Origin: an uncultured SAR116 cluster alpha proteobacterium
Lineage (GTDB): Bacteria > Pseudomonadota > Alphaproteobacteria > Puniceispirillales > Marisalimonadaceae
Reading direction: 5' to 3'
Assembly (NCBI GenBank): GCA_902589185.1
Contig: CACIRZ010000002.1
Span: 1-64,000 of the forward strand
Length of the DNA: 64,000 bases
Shown here piece by piece: positions 46,647 to 53,868 of this stretch (its first letter is position 1; each line of letters starts with the position of its first letter). The notes below the pieces were generated by a model. The model did no database searches. It was given only the letters and a program-made list of their open reading frames with translations, and was not told the origin of the DNA. A program made the translations under genes and the position numbers.

Positions 46647-47780
46647 TTGAAAACAAATAATGAAATTATTCCGTGTGTTATCCTAGCAGGAGGAAAAGGA
46701 AGAAGAATGGGTGGAAAAGAAAAAGCCCTTATCAACCTCCTGGATAGACCACTTATCTCTTATGTCTTAGAAAAAGTTTCTGGAAAAGCTGCACCTATTG
46801 CATTAAATATAAATACCAATTACGAAAAATTTCAAAACTTTGGTTACGAAATTCTTGAAGATCCACTAAAAGGACACTTAGGTCCATTAGTTGGCATTTT
46901 AGCTTCCCTAAATTGGGCAAAAAATATAAAGCAAAATTGGGTTCTAACTTTACCTTGTGACACACCTTTTCTCCCAAAAAATTTAATTGAATCTCTAGTA
47001 AAAGCTAAAAATGAAAATCCAAATGTAGATTTAGTTGTTGCAAAATCTAGAGGCTTTAACCATCCTGTAATAGCTTTATGGAAAACTGACAATAATTTAA
47101 TATTAAAAAAAGCAATTGAAGAAGGTATAAGAAAAATTGATATTTTCACATCTCAACTTAAGACTGCCTATGTAAATTTTGATAACATTGACACATCAAA
47201 ATTTGATCCTTTCACAAACCTAAACTCACCTAAGGATTTAATTACTGCAAAGCAAATACTTGGGAAACTTCCACCCATATTTGGTCTTGCTGGTTGGTCT
47301 GGCTCTGGGAAGACAACATTATGTACTAAATTAATAGAAAATTTTACAAAAATTGGAATTAACGTTGGAACTCTTAAACACGCACATCATAAATTTGATA
47401 TAGATAAACCTGGTAAAGATTCATATAACCTTAGAAAAGCTGGAGCTCGACCAATGGTGATTTCATCAAAAGAGAGATTTGCTCTTATTCAAGAAAATGA
47501 CAATGAAGAAGAAAAAAGTTTGTTTGAAATGTTGGAAATTTTTGCCAAAAGTCCATTAAATAAGTGTGATATAATAATAGTCGAAGGTTACAAAAACGAA
47601 AACATTCCAAAACTTGAAGTTTTTAGACGTGAAATTGGTAAAACATTTTTACATGAGGACGATAGTAATATTTTTGCAATAGCTTCAGATGAGAAGTTAA
47701 ATACAGATATTCCCTCATTAGATTTAAACAACATAAGCGCTATAACTGACTTATTAATTAAAAAATTTGAGATTGCTTAA
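46647..47780 (+). CDS. MobA-MobB fusion (molybdenum cofactor guanylyltransferase and GTPase)
   Basis: A 377-residue fusion. The first 205 or so residues are MobA: VILAGGKGRRMGGKEKALI, LPCDTPFLP. It attaches GMP to molybdopterin to make the bis-MGD cofactor. From about residue 208 the MobB domain starts, with Walker A GWSGSGKTT and LKHAHHKFDIDKPGKDS. The start is TTG with GAGG about ten bases upstream. It belongs to the fdhD run; MoeA is on the other strand nearby. Formate dehydrogenase requires exactly this cofactor. Confidence 0.93.
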   Translation: MKTNNEIIPCVILAGGKGRRMGGKEKALINLLDRPLISYVLEKVSGKAAPIALNINTNYEKFQNFGYEILEDPLKGHLGPLVGILASLNWAKNIKQNWVLTLPCDTPFLPKNLIESLVKAKNENPNVDLVVAKSRGFNHPVIALWKTDNNLILKKAIEEGIRKIDIFTSQLKTAYVNFDNIDTSKFDPFTNLNSPKDLITAKQILGKLPPIFGLAGWSGSGKTTLCTKLIENFTKIGINVGTLKHAHHKFDIDKPGKDSYNLRKAGARPMVISSKERFALIQENDNEEEKSLFEMLEIFAKSPLNKCDIIIVEGYKNENIPKLEVFRREIGKTFLHEDDSNIFAIASDEKLNTDIPSLDLNNISAITDLLIKKFEIA

Positions 47781-47798
47781 ATATAAGTGGAGCATAAC

Positions 47799-48452
47799 AT
47801 GCCTAAAACCCAAAATAACAATAATACTGCAAAGCCAAAATTTTTAAACCTTTGGCCTACTCAGTTTATGGAAATGTCATTACCTGGACATGAAAATGCA
47901 AATTCTGTGATTGCAGATATAGTATTATCAAACAATGCATCTCAAGAGAGTATGACAGAAAATTATATATCTCAAAATATTTTGGAAATGGATCATCCTG
48001 CTATGTTTTGGCTAAAACAATGTATTGATAGAGCTGTATATGATTATGCACAACAATCAGGGGTAAATTATGAACTAAACTGGTCAATCCAAGGCTGGGG
48101 GAATGTTAACATGAAAGGAGATTATCATAATCTTCATAACCATCCCCATTCTTGGTTATCAGGAACCTATTATATAAATGTTCCTGATCAATCAGACGCT
48201 GAAATATATAGATCAGACCTTAACCCAGCCTCAATTAGTTTTTTTGATCCACGCCCTCAAGCAAATATGAATTCAATCAGAGGTGATAACCAAGTAGATC
48301 CTGAACATAGAGTTTTACCTAAGTCTGGAGATTTACTTTTGTGGCCAGCATTTCTACATCACCTTGTACATCCAAATATGTCTGACTTTCCAAGGATATC
48401 AATTTCTTTTAATGTCATTGTTAAATGGGATAAAAACCTTATACCTAACTGA
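47799..48452 (+). CDS. putative 2-oxoglutarate/Fe(II) oxygenase (TIGR02466-like)
   Basis: A protein of about 217 residues resembling the putative 2OG-Fe(II) oxygenase family. The conserved beta-barrel stretch has HNHPHSWLSGTYYIN, SISFFDPRP and LLLWPAFLHHLVHPN. Histidine and aspartate ligands are plausible but I cannot fix the triad with certainty. The ATG at 47799 is chosen for GGAG nearby, over GTG at 47787. It follows mobAB by 18 bases, an unexpected partner for cofactor genes. The substrate is unknown. Confidence 0.75.
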   Translation: MPKTQNNNNTAKPKFLNLWPTQFMEMSLPGHENANSVIADIVLSNNASQESMTENYISQNILEMDHPAMFWLKQCIDRAVYDYAQQSGVNYELNWSIQGWGNVNMKGDYHNLHNHPHSWLSGTYYINVPDQSDAEIYRSDLNPASISFFDPRPQANMNSIRGDNQVDPEHRVLPKSGDLLLWPAFLHHLVHPNMSDFPRISISFNVIVKWDKNLIPN

Positions 48453-48458
48453 TATAAA

Positions 48459-49688
48459 TTATAAGCATCTATGTTCGAAAGGATAAAATTTAAGAAGCTG
48501 TCCTACGTTAACTGTTTCATAATCAATTGGTATTTCTACAATTCCGTCTGCACCAGTTAGTGAAGAAATCACACCCGCTCCTTTCCTTCCATGAATTGAC
48601 AAATAATCCCCATTCTTTTCACTGATTATTTTTGCTCTTAAATACTCTGCCCTACCTTTTCTTTTTTTGTGCTCAAAACCTGAAGGAATTTTGATAGCTA
48701 ATGGTTCTAAATCTACTCCGCCCGCTCGTTTAATTAATAGTGGTTTTATTAATAACTTTGAACAAACAAATGCGGCTACAGGATTTCCTGGTAGACAAAA
48801 AATAATTTTATTTTTCTTTCTTCCAATCGCCATTGGTTTCCCTGGCTTCATAGCTAATTGCCAGACTAAACATTCAGCTCCAACGTCTCTAATTGCATTT
48901 TGCGTGTGATCTTCAACGCCATCTGAAGCACCCCCAGATGAAATTACTACATCACTTTTTGATAAGGCATCATCAAATTTTTTTGCTAACTCATTTCTGT
49001 TGTCTTTTACTATTCCTAAATCATGTATTTTTAAAAATTTGTGATCTAATAATGAAAGTAGCATTGGTTTATTAGAATCATAAATTTGACCTTCTAATCT
49101 ATTTTCTGTTTCAGTTGAAATTAGTTCATCTCCAGTTGAAATTACTGAAACATTTAGTTTTTCATATATATCAATTTTATTATTTCCAGAAGCAGCGAGT
49201 TGCCCAATATCTGCAGCATTGATTAATTTTCCTTTTTTTACAACAACCTCACCCTTTCTTAAATTTTCGCCTATTGGTCTCATGTTTTGACTTTGTTTTA
49301 TTTTGTCATTAATAATCACTTTATTATTTAATCTCTTGCATTTTTCATGCATAACGATCGTATCAACTCCCTCAGGCATTATAGCACCAGTATAAATTTC
49401 AATAGCTTGATGAGGTAAAATATTCTTTTTAAAAGGGTGTCCTGCCTTAGCAACCCCAATAACTTCAAATTCTGTTTTAGGATTATTTATATATGTGTGG
49501 TGTAAAATTCCATAACCATCAACAGCTGAGTTTGCAGTTGAGGGTAAATTTAACCTACTTTTAATTGTTTTATAATTTATACGTTCTTGAGCTTTATGGA
49601 TAAGTGATTGTGTCTTTCCATCTTTTTCAAAAATTGATTCTTTTAAAAGATCTCTTGCAATTTCTAATTTGGTAGGTTTGATTGACAT
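48459..49688 (-). CDS. moeA: molybdopterin molybdenumtransferase MoeA
   Basis: MoeA inserts molybdate (or in some organisms tungstate) into adenylylated molybdopterin. The protein has 409 residues. Signatures are NSAVDGYG near residue 55, GDEL, SGGASDGVEDH and LPGNPVAAFV. It is the last gene of the formate dehydrogenase run and follows the protease gene by six bases. Its convergent neighbour is the oxygenase gene. Whether the metal is Mo or W cannot be read from sequence; a tungstate importer lies 8 kb away. Confidence 0.94.
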   Translation of the reverse strand: MSIKPTKLEIARDLLKESIFEKDGKTQSLIHKAQERINYKTIKSRLNLPSTANSAVDGYGILHHTYINNPKTEFEVIGVAKAGHPFKKNILPHQAIEIYTGAIMPEGVDTIVMHEKCKRLNNKVIINDKIKQSQNMRPIGENLRKGEVVVKKGKLINAADIGQLAASGNNKIDIYEKLNVSVISTGDELISTETENRLEGQIYDSNKPMLLSLLDHKFLKIHDLGIVKDNRNELAKKFDDALSKSDVVISSGGASDGVEDHTQNAIRDVGAECLVWQLAMKPGKPMAIGRKKNKIIFCLPGNPVAAFVCSKLLIKPLLIKRAGGVDLEPLAIKIPSGFEHKKRKGRAEYLRAKIISEKNGDYLSIHGRKGAGVISSLTGADGIVEIPIDYETVNVGQLLKFYPFEHRCL

Positions 49689-49694
49689 AGAATT

Positions 49695-50405
49695 CTATTT
49701 TATCTGACTAGCATATTTATTCAAAAACTTTTCTATTAATTTAATATCAATTGCAAAATTAACTCCAGCGTCAATGTCTGCTTCCTTAGTGTATATAGCG
49801 TCTACCATACCAACCAGTTCACCATCATTATTTAACAAAGGTGCCCCTGAAGCACCAGGATTTACAGCTGCATCTGTTTGAATAAAATCTTCAATTGGGT
49901 TGAATCCCAATCTTGTTCTATTAAGTCCAGATACTATTCCACATGATAAGCTTTGACCTAATCCAAAACTATTACCTATTAGACAAACTTCATTACCATA
50001 TTTTATTTTTTTCTTTGTAACTTTAACACTTTGACCTTTGTTTTTTGATTTTAAAATAGCTATATCAGTTTTAAAGTCAGTCAAAATTACATCAACTTTC
50101 TCTGATTTATTATCATAATTTCTAATTTCTACTACCTTTGCATTTTTAATTACATGCGCAGCTGTAAGTATATATTTTGTCATTTTTTCTTTTTTGTCCA
50201 ATGACAAATAAAATCCTGTACCAGCTGGTGCAGTACCAGGCGGAGCTCCAAAACCGGGTTTATTGTATCCAGGCCAAGTTGGCAAAACAACTACAGTTGA
50301 TTTGTAAACTTTTTCCCATACTTTAGAATAATCGTGAGCAAGGGTACTAAAATTTATTAAGAATATAGTTAAATATAAAACTGATTTAATAGTTTTATTA
50401 ACCAT
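49695..50405 (-). CDS. secreted trypsin-like serine protease
   Basis: A 236-residue exported protease of the S1 trypsin-like type, without a PDZ domain. The signal peptide runs to about residue 22. The triad can be placed at TAAHV (His), TDIAIL (Asp) and PGASGAP (Ser). It resembles the protease core of DegP. Cotranscription with formate dehydrogenase and moeA is odd; it may process or quality-control exported subunits, which is an inference. Confidence 0.82.
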   Translation of the reverse strand: MVNKTIKSVLYLTIFLINFSTLAHDYSKVWEKVYKSTVVVLPTWPGYNKPGFGAPPGTAPAGTGFYLSLDKKEKMTKYILTAAHVIKNAKVVEIRNYDNKSEKVDVILTDFKTDIAILKSKNKGQSVKVTKKKIKYGNEVCLIGNSFGLGQSLSCGIVSGLNRTRLGFNPIEDFIQTDAAVNPGASGAPLLNNDGELVGMVDAIYTKEADIDAGVNFAIDIKLIEKFLNKYASQIK

Positions 50406-50422
50406 ATAAAGATTTATTCAGT

Positions 50423-50545
50423 CTATAATCTTACATTTGAACTTGACATAACACTTGCAGTATCCATACCCGTACTTGTTAAAATCACGTATACACCTAC
50501 TCCAACTATTATCGCAAATACACTACTTGTAAAAAACATTTTCAT
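50423..50545 (-). CDS. 40-residue single-segment membrane peptide
   Basis: A short gene with a clear ribosome binding site (AAGGAG, about seven bases before the ATG). The peptide starts MKMFFTSSVFAIIVGVG, has one hydrophobic segment of about 20 residues, and ends STGMDTASVMSSSNVRL. It sits between the WD40-cytochrome gene and the protease gene with 15-17 base gaps, so it is clearly part of the operon. It is too short to recognise. A small subunit or assembly peptide of the membrane complex is plausible. Confidence 0.7.
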   Translation of the reverse strand: MKMFFTSSVFAIIVGVGVYVILTSTGMDTASVMSSSNVRL

Positions 50546-50560
50546 TTTAAACTCCTTTGT

Positions 50561-51910
50561 TTAGTTAGTAGCTTTTTTTAAAAACATTACAAGATCTTGT
50601 CTGTCTTGTATTTTTTTCATTCTTTGTATTGGCATCTTGGTACCTGGCGTTACCTTATCAGGTCCCTCATCAAATAGCCTATTAATACTTTCTTCATTCC
50701 ATATTATATCAGAATCTATTAGAGCTTGTGAATATTTATACCCTTCTAATGTACCAGCCTTACGCCCAAAAATTTTATAAAGTGTAGGACCTGCTCTTTT
50801 TTTTCCATTTTCTACAAGAGTATGACAAACACTGCATTTTCTGGCAAATTGTTTTTCACCATTACTAACCTCTTTTACAGGGTTAAATCTTCTAGCTGGC
50901 CCTGGTCTTTCTAAAAACTTTGGAGGAAAGTCAAATATCTGCCATCTTGTTAAAAAATCGTCAAGACCAGCAACAATTAATGAAGAATCATTAGGAAAAA
51001 GAATATTGTCCCATATTGGTCCATTGACTGCGTTGAAATCTCTGACTAATGACCAATTTTTAGTATCTAATATAATCATTCTACCTTTTGCATTGCCAAA
51101 ACTTAACATATTTTCTTTTTCTAAATAATACATAGATAATATTGGAACTCTATCTTCTTTTATGTTTAAAATAGTCTCATCTTCATCAAATTTATTTATT
51201 TTTATTTGTCCGTCTGTTGAACCAAAAGCTATAAAATTTTGTTTTTCATCTACTTCAAATTTTGAGATGCCCCATCCATTTTTTATTAATGGCCTTACAT
51301 ATTCCCCATTATTTACTTTCCAAAGTTTAATTTCGCCATCATACCCGGAACTATATATATACTTACCATCTTTTGAGTATTTAACTGAGTAAACTGGGCC
51401 TTTATGTCCAACAAGTGAGTGTATTTTTTTTCTTTCTTTTAAATCCCATACTCCTACGGTACCATCCCAACTAGCTGATAATAAAAATTTACCGTCACTT
51501 GAAAACTCCAAATCAGCTATTTTACCCCTATGATTTCCAAGTCTAATTGGTTCTATTTCCTCATTTATTTTATGGATGTCATTTAGTGACCATAGTAAAA
51601 TATTGTTGTCATCCCCACCTGATACTAAAAAATCATTTCTTGGTGAGAATTCAACTGCATTTACTGCAGCATCGTGACCAATCAAAGTAATTTTCTCCTT
51701 AATTGGATTTAAATCCCAAACAACAACAGAATAATCAAAACTGGCACTAGCCATTAGTTTATTATTTGTTGACACAGCTAAACCTTTAACTGGACCACCA
51801 TGGGCAGTGTATTGCTCAATGCTATGTGAGTTTTTCATTATAATTAAAAAAGATATCATAATTAATTTATAAATTACGATATCTTTAATAGAGATTGTCT
51901 TAAAAGGCAT
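50561..51910 (-). CDS. WD40-repeat protein fused to cytochrome c
   Basis: A 449-residue exported protein. After a signal-like N-terminus (hydrophobic to about residue 30) come WD40 repeats to about residue 340, several ending in VVWDL, LLWSL, GVWDL and KLWKV. The last 95 residues are a class I cytochrome c: heme site CSVCH (about 359-363), GPTLYKIFGRKAG, and methionine ligand in GTKMP (about 426). It lies 13 bases after the cytochrome b subunit gene of formate dehydrogenase. It could be a periplasmic electron acceptor or docking scaffold. The role is inferred from context. Confidence 0.88.
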   Translation of the reverse strand: MPFKTISIKDIVIYKLIMISFLIIMKNSHSIEQYTAHGGPVKGLAVSTNNKLMASASFDYSVVVWDLNPIKEKITLIGHDAAVNAVEFSPRNDFLVSGGDDNNILLWSLNDIHKINEEIEPIRLGNHRGKIADLEFSSDGKFLLSASWDGTVGVWDLKERKKIHSLVGHKGPVYSVKYSKDGKYIYSSGYDGEIKLWKVNNGEYVRPLIKNGWGISKFEVDEKQNFIAFGSTDGQIKINKFDEDETILNIKEDRVPILSMYYLEKENMLSFGNAKGRMIILDTKNWSLVRDFNAVNGPIWDNILFPNDSSLIVAGLDDFLTRWQIFDFPPKFLERPGPARRFNPVKEVSNGEKQFARKCSVCHTLVENGKKRAGPTLYKIFGRKAGTLEGYKYSQALIDSDIIWNEESINRLFDEGPDKVTPGTKMPIQRMKKIQDRQDLVMFLKKATN

Positions 51911-51923
51911 TTATTATAATTAT

Positions 51924-52985
51924 TTACTCAGCAGGTTCAGGCTTTGATTTTGACTCTTCTTCTACTTCCTTTGCCCATAAACCATGGTGTTCTTTTGCCC
52001 AATTCTTGTCAACTTCACCACTGTTCATGGCGTCAAGAGCACCTTCCATTCCTACGGAACCTATATAAATATGTGCAATAATCATAATCATTAGACCCAA
52101 GGATACAATTCCATGCCAAACCTGATTATATTGCTGTTCTTGTAAAAGCGTTAAATCAGTTGGCAAACCTAATCCAAGAACATTAAGTAAGGCGAATGTA
52201 TCAGCAAACATTGTAGTTTGAAATGGAAACATTAAGGCAATTCCTGACATGCTAACTGACAGACCCCCAATCATGGTAATCCAAAAAATCATTTTTTGCC
52301 CTGCATTAAATTTTTTTGCTGGTGGATGCACACCTGCTTTAAATATTCCTCCACCCATTTTCAACCATTCCCAATCAACTTTATTTGGTATGTTATGTCT
52401 TACCCACAATACAAATGCTAATGCTAGACCTAACATAAAAGCAAAAGCTAGGTAATTATGAATATATTTGCCACCTATAGTTATTGCTGTAAATATTTCT
52501 GGACCAAAAATAGGCAATAATACATATTTCCCATAAAGCAAATTTAAGCCCGTGAGAGCCAATAAAACAAAAGACCCAGCCATCAGCCAATGGGCAAATC
52601 TATCAATTGCAGCAAATCTTAAGATTGTTTGTCCAGACAGACCAGCATCCACTTTTATTTTACCTCTATACATATAAAAAGCAAAAAGGACACCAATAAT
52701 GGCTAGTAGCCCTAATCCACCATATAGCGTAACCGGACCATTTCTTATTGCTCTCCAATTATCACCTTCTGATTGGATCATCACAGCTGATAATTGATCT
52801 TTCATTTGTGTAGATCCAGCATTCCCTGTTCTAATATAGCGCCACAAGTCAGCATCAGATTTTAATCCCAATGTGTTACCTGGAACCTCGCCTTTAACTT
52901 GTGCAATTGATGAGTTTGGATTTGTTACAAACGTAAGACTAATGACAAATACCATAGTAAATGCAATAACCAGTTTCCTAACCAT
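51924..52985 (-). CDS. formate dehydrogenase cytochrome b (gamma) subunit
   Basis: A 353-residue membrane subunit. After a signal peptide and a periplasmic region (to about 85) come a transmembrane helix and then the four-helix di-heme b core found in FdoI/FdnI-type subunits. The core includes RFAHWLMAGSFVLLALTGLNL, GKYIHNYLAFAFMLGL and WHGIVSLGLMIMIIAHIYIG, with histidines available as heme ligands. It anchors the enzyme and passes electrons to quinone or to the cytochrome c partner. It is extended at the N-terminus relative to E. coli FdnI. The C-terminal tail is charged. Confidence 0.9.
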   Translation of the reverse strand: MVRKLVIAFTMVFVISLTFVTNPNSSIAQVKGEVPGNTLGLKSDADLWRYIRTGNAGSTQMKDQLSAVMIQSEGDNWRAIRNGPVTLYGGLGLLAIIGVLFAFYMYRGKIKVDAGLSGQTILRFAAIDRFAHWLMAGSFVLLALTGLNLLYGKYVLLPIFGPEIFTAITIGGKYIHNYLAFAFMLGLALAFVLWVRHNIPNKVDWEWLKMGGGIFKAGVHPPAKKFNAGQKMIFWITMIGGLSVSMSGIALMFPFQTTMFADTFALLNVLGLGLPTDLTLLQEQQYNQVWHGIVSLGLMIMIIAHIYIGSVGMEGALDAMNSGEVDKNWAKEHHGLWAKEVEEESKSKPEPAE

Positions 52986-52998
52986 TAATTCTCTCCTC

Positions 52999-53196
52999 TT
53001 AATTACTTCTTTGTCTTGAAGTATGCATCTTTAGTTTATTTACTTGTTCTTTAGTTAGACTAGCGTCTTTTTTACCTAAATACACACCTTTTTTATAATT
53101 TAATATTCTTCCTTGTTCCTCTTGGCATGAACTTAATACCAAAGATGCTAGAAAGATTGAGATAACTATAATTGTTTTATTAATTTTAATCATCAC
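52999..53196 (-). CDS. small lipoprotein of the formate dehydrogenase operon
   Basis: A 65-residue lipoprotein. The lipobox LVLSSC places the modified cysteine at residue 24, leaving a mature part of about 41 residues rich in lysine, with KKGVYLGKKDASL. It begins 13 bases before the cytochrome b gene and about 30 bases after an intrinsic terminator. Small proteins at this position occur in related formate dehydrogenase operons as far as I recall. Function unknown; membrane tethering of the complex is a guess. Confidence 0.7.
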   Translation of the reverse strand: MMIKINKTIIVISIFLASLVLSSCQEEQGRILNYKKGVYLGKKDASLTKEQVNKLKMHTSRQRSN

Positions 53197-53226
53197 ATAC
53201 CCCAGAATTGTAAGATTTTAAGAATC

Positions 53227-53254
53227 AAAAAAGGCGGATAAATCCGCCTTTTTT
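53227..53254 (-). terminator. intrinsic terminator inside the formate dehydrogenase operon
   Basis: AAAAAAGGCGGA pairs perfectly with TCCGCCTTTTTT around a TAAA loop, giving a 12-base stem with a GC-rich core and flanking A/T runs. It could act in both directions. It lies just after the ferredoxin subunit gene and before the small lipoprotein gene, so it should reduce transcription of the membrane and cytochrome genes relative to the catalytic ones. Confidence 0.85.
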
Positions 53255-53264
53255 GTGTACGTTT

Positions 53265-53855
53265 TTAACCTTTTAATTGGTATGCAGTTCCCCAACCCCA
53301 AGCACCAGATCCGAAGCCACGAGCAACCACTCTTTCTCTAAAGATATCAGCTACTTCATCTCCGTCTCCAGCAAGCAAGGCCTTAGTTGAACACATCTCT
53401 GCACATGAAGGTAATTTACCTTCTGCAAGTCTGTTGCGTCCATACTTTTGGAACTCTAACTCACCCATGTCTGTTTCAGGTCCCCCTGCACAGAATGTAC
53501 ATTTGTCCATCTTCCCTCTAGAACCATAATTTCCAGCTTGTGGAAATTGAGGAGCTCCAAAAGGACATGCATAGAAGCAGTAACCACAACCGATACATAG
53601 ATCTTTAGAGTGTAATACAACACCTTGGTCTGTCTGATAAAAACAGTCCACTGGGCATACCGCCATACATGGTGCATCTGAACAATGCATGCAAGCAACA
53701 GAGATTGATCTTTCTCCTGGCTTTCCATCTTGTATTGTTACAACTCTTCTTCTGTTTATTCCCCATGGTACCTCATGTTCATTCTTACATGCTGTTACAC
53801 AGGCGTTACACTCAATACATCTTTCTGCATCGCATAAGAATTTCATTCGTGCCAT
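53265..53855 (-). CDS. formate dehydrogenase iron-sulfur (beta) subunit
   Basis: A 196-residue electron-transfer subunit of the DMSO reductase family. Cysteine groups for four [4Fe-4S] clusters are visible: CIECNACVTAC, CMHCSDAPCMAVC, CIGCGYCFYAC and CTFC with CAEMC. It carries electrons from the catalytic subunit to the cytochrome b subunit on the periplasmic side. It has no own signal and would be exported bound to the Tat-targeted alpha subunit. It begins 13 bases after the alpha gene. GGAGGG precedes the ATG. Confidence 0.93.
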   Translation of the reverse strand: MARMKFLCDAERCIECNACVTACKNEHEVPWGINRRRVVTIQDGKPGERSISVACMHCSDAPCMAVCPVDCFYQTDQGVVLHSKDLCIGCGYCFYACPFGAPQFPQAGNYGSRGKMDKCTFCAGGPETDMGELEFQKYGRNRLAEGKLPSCAEMCSTKALLAGDGDEVADIFRERVVARGFGSGAWGWGTAYQLKG

Positions 53856-53868
53856 TTTTAAGCCCTCC

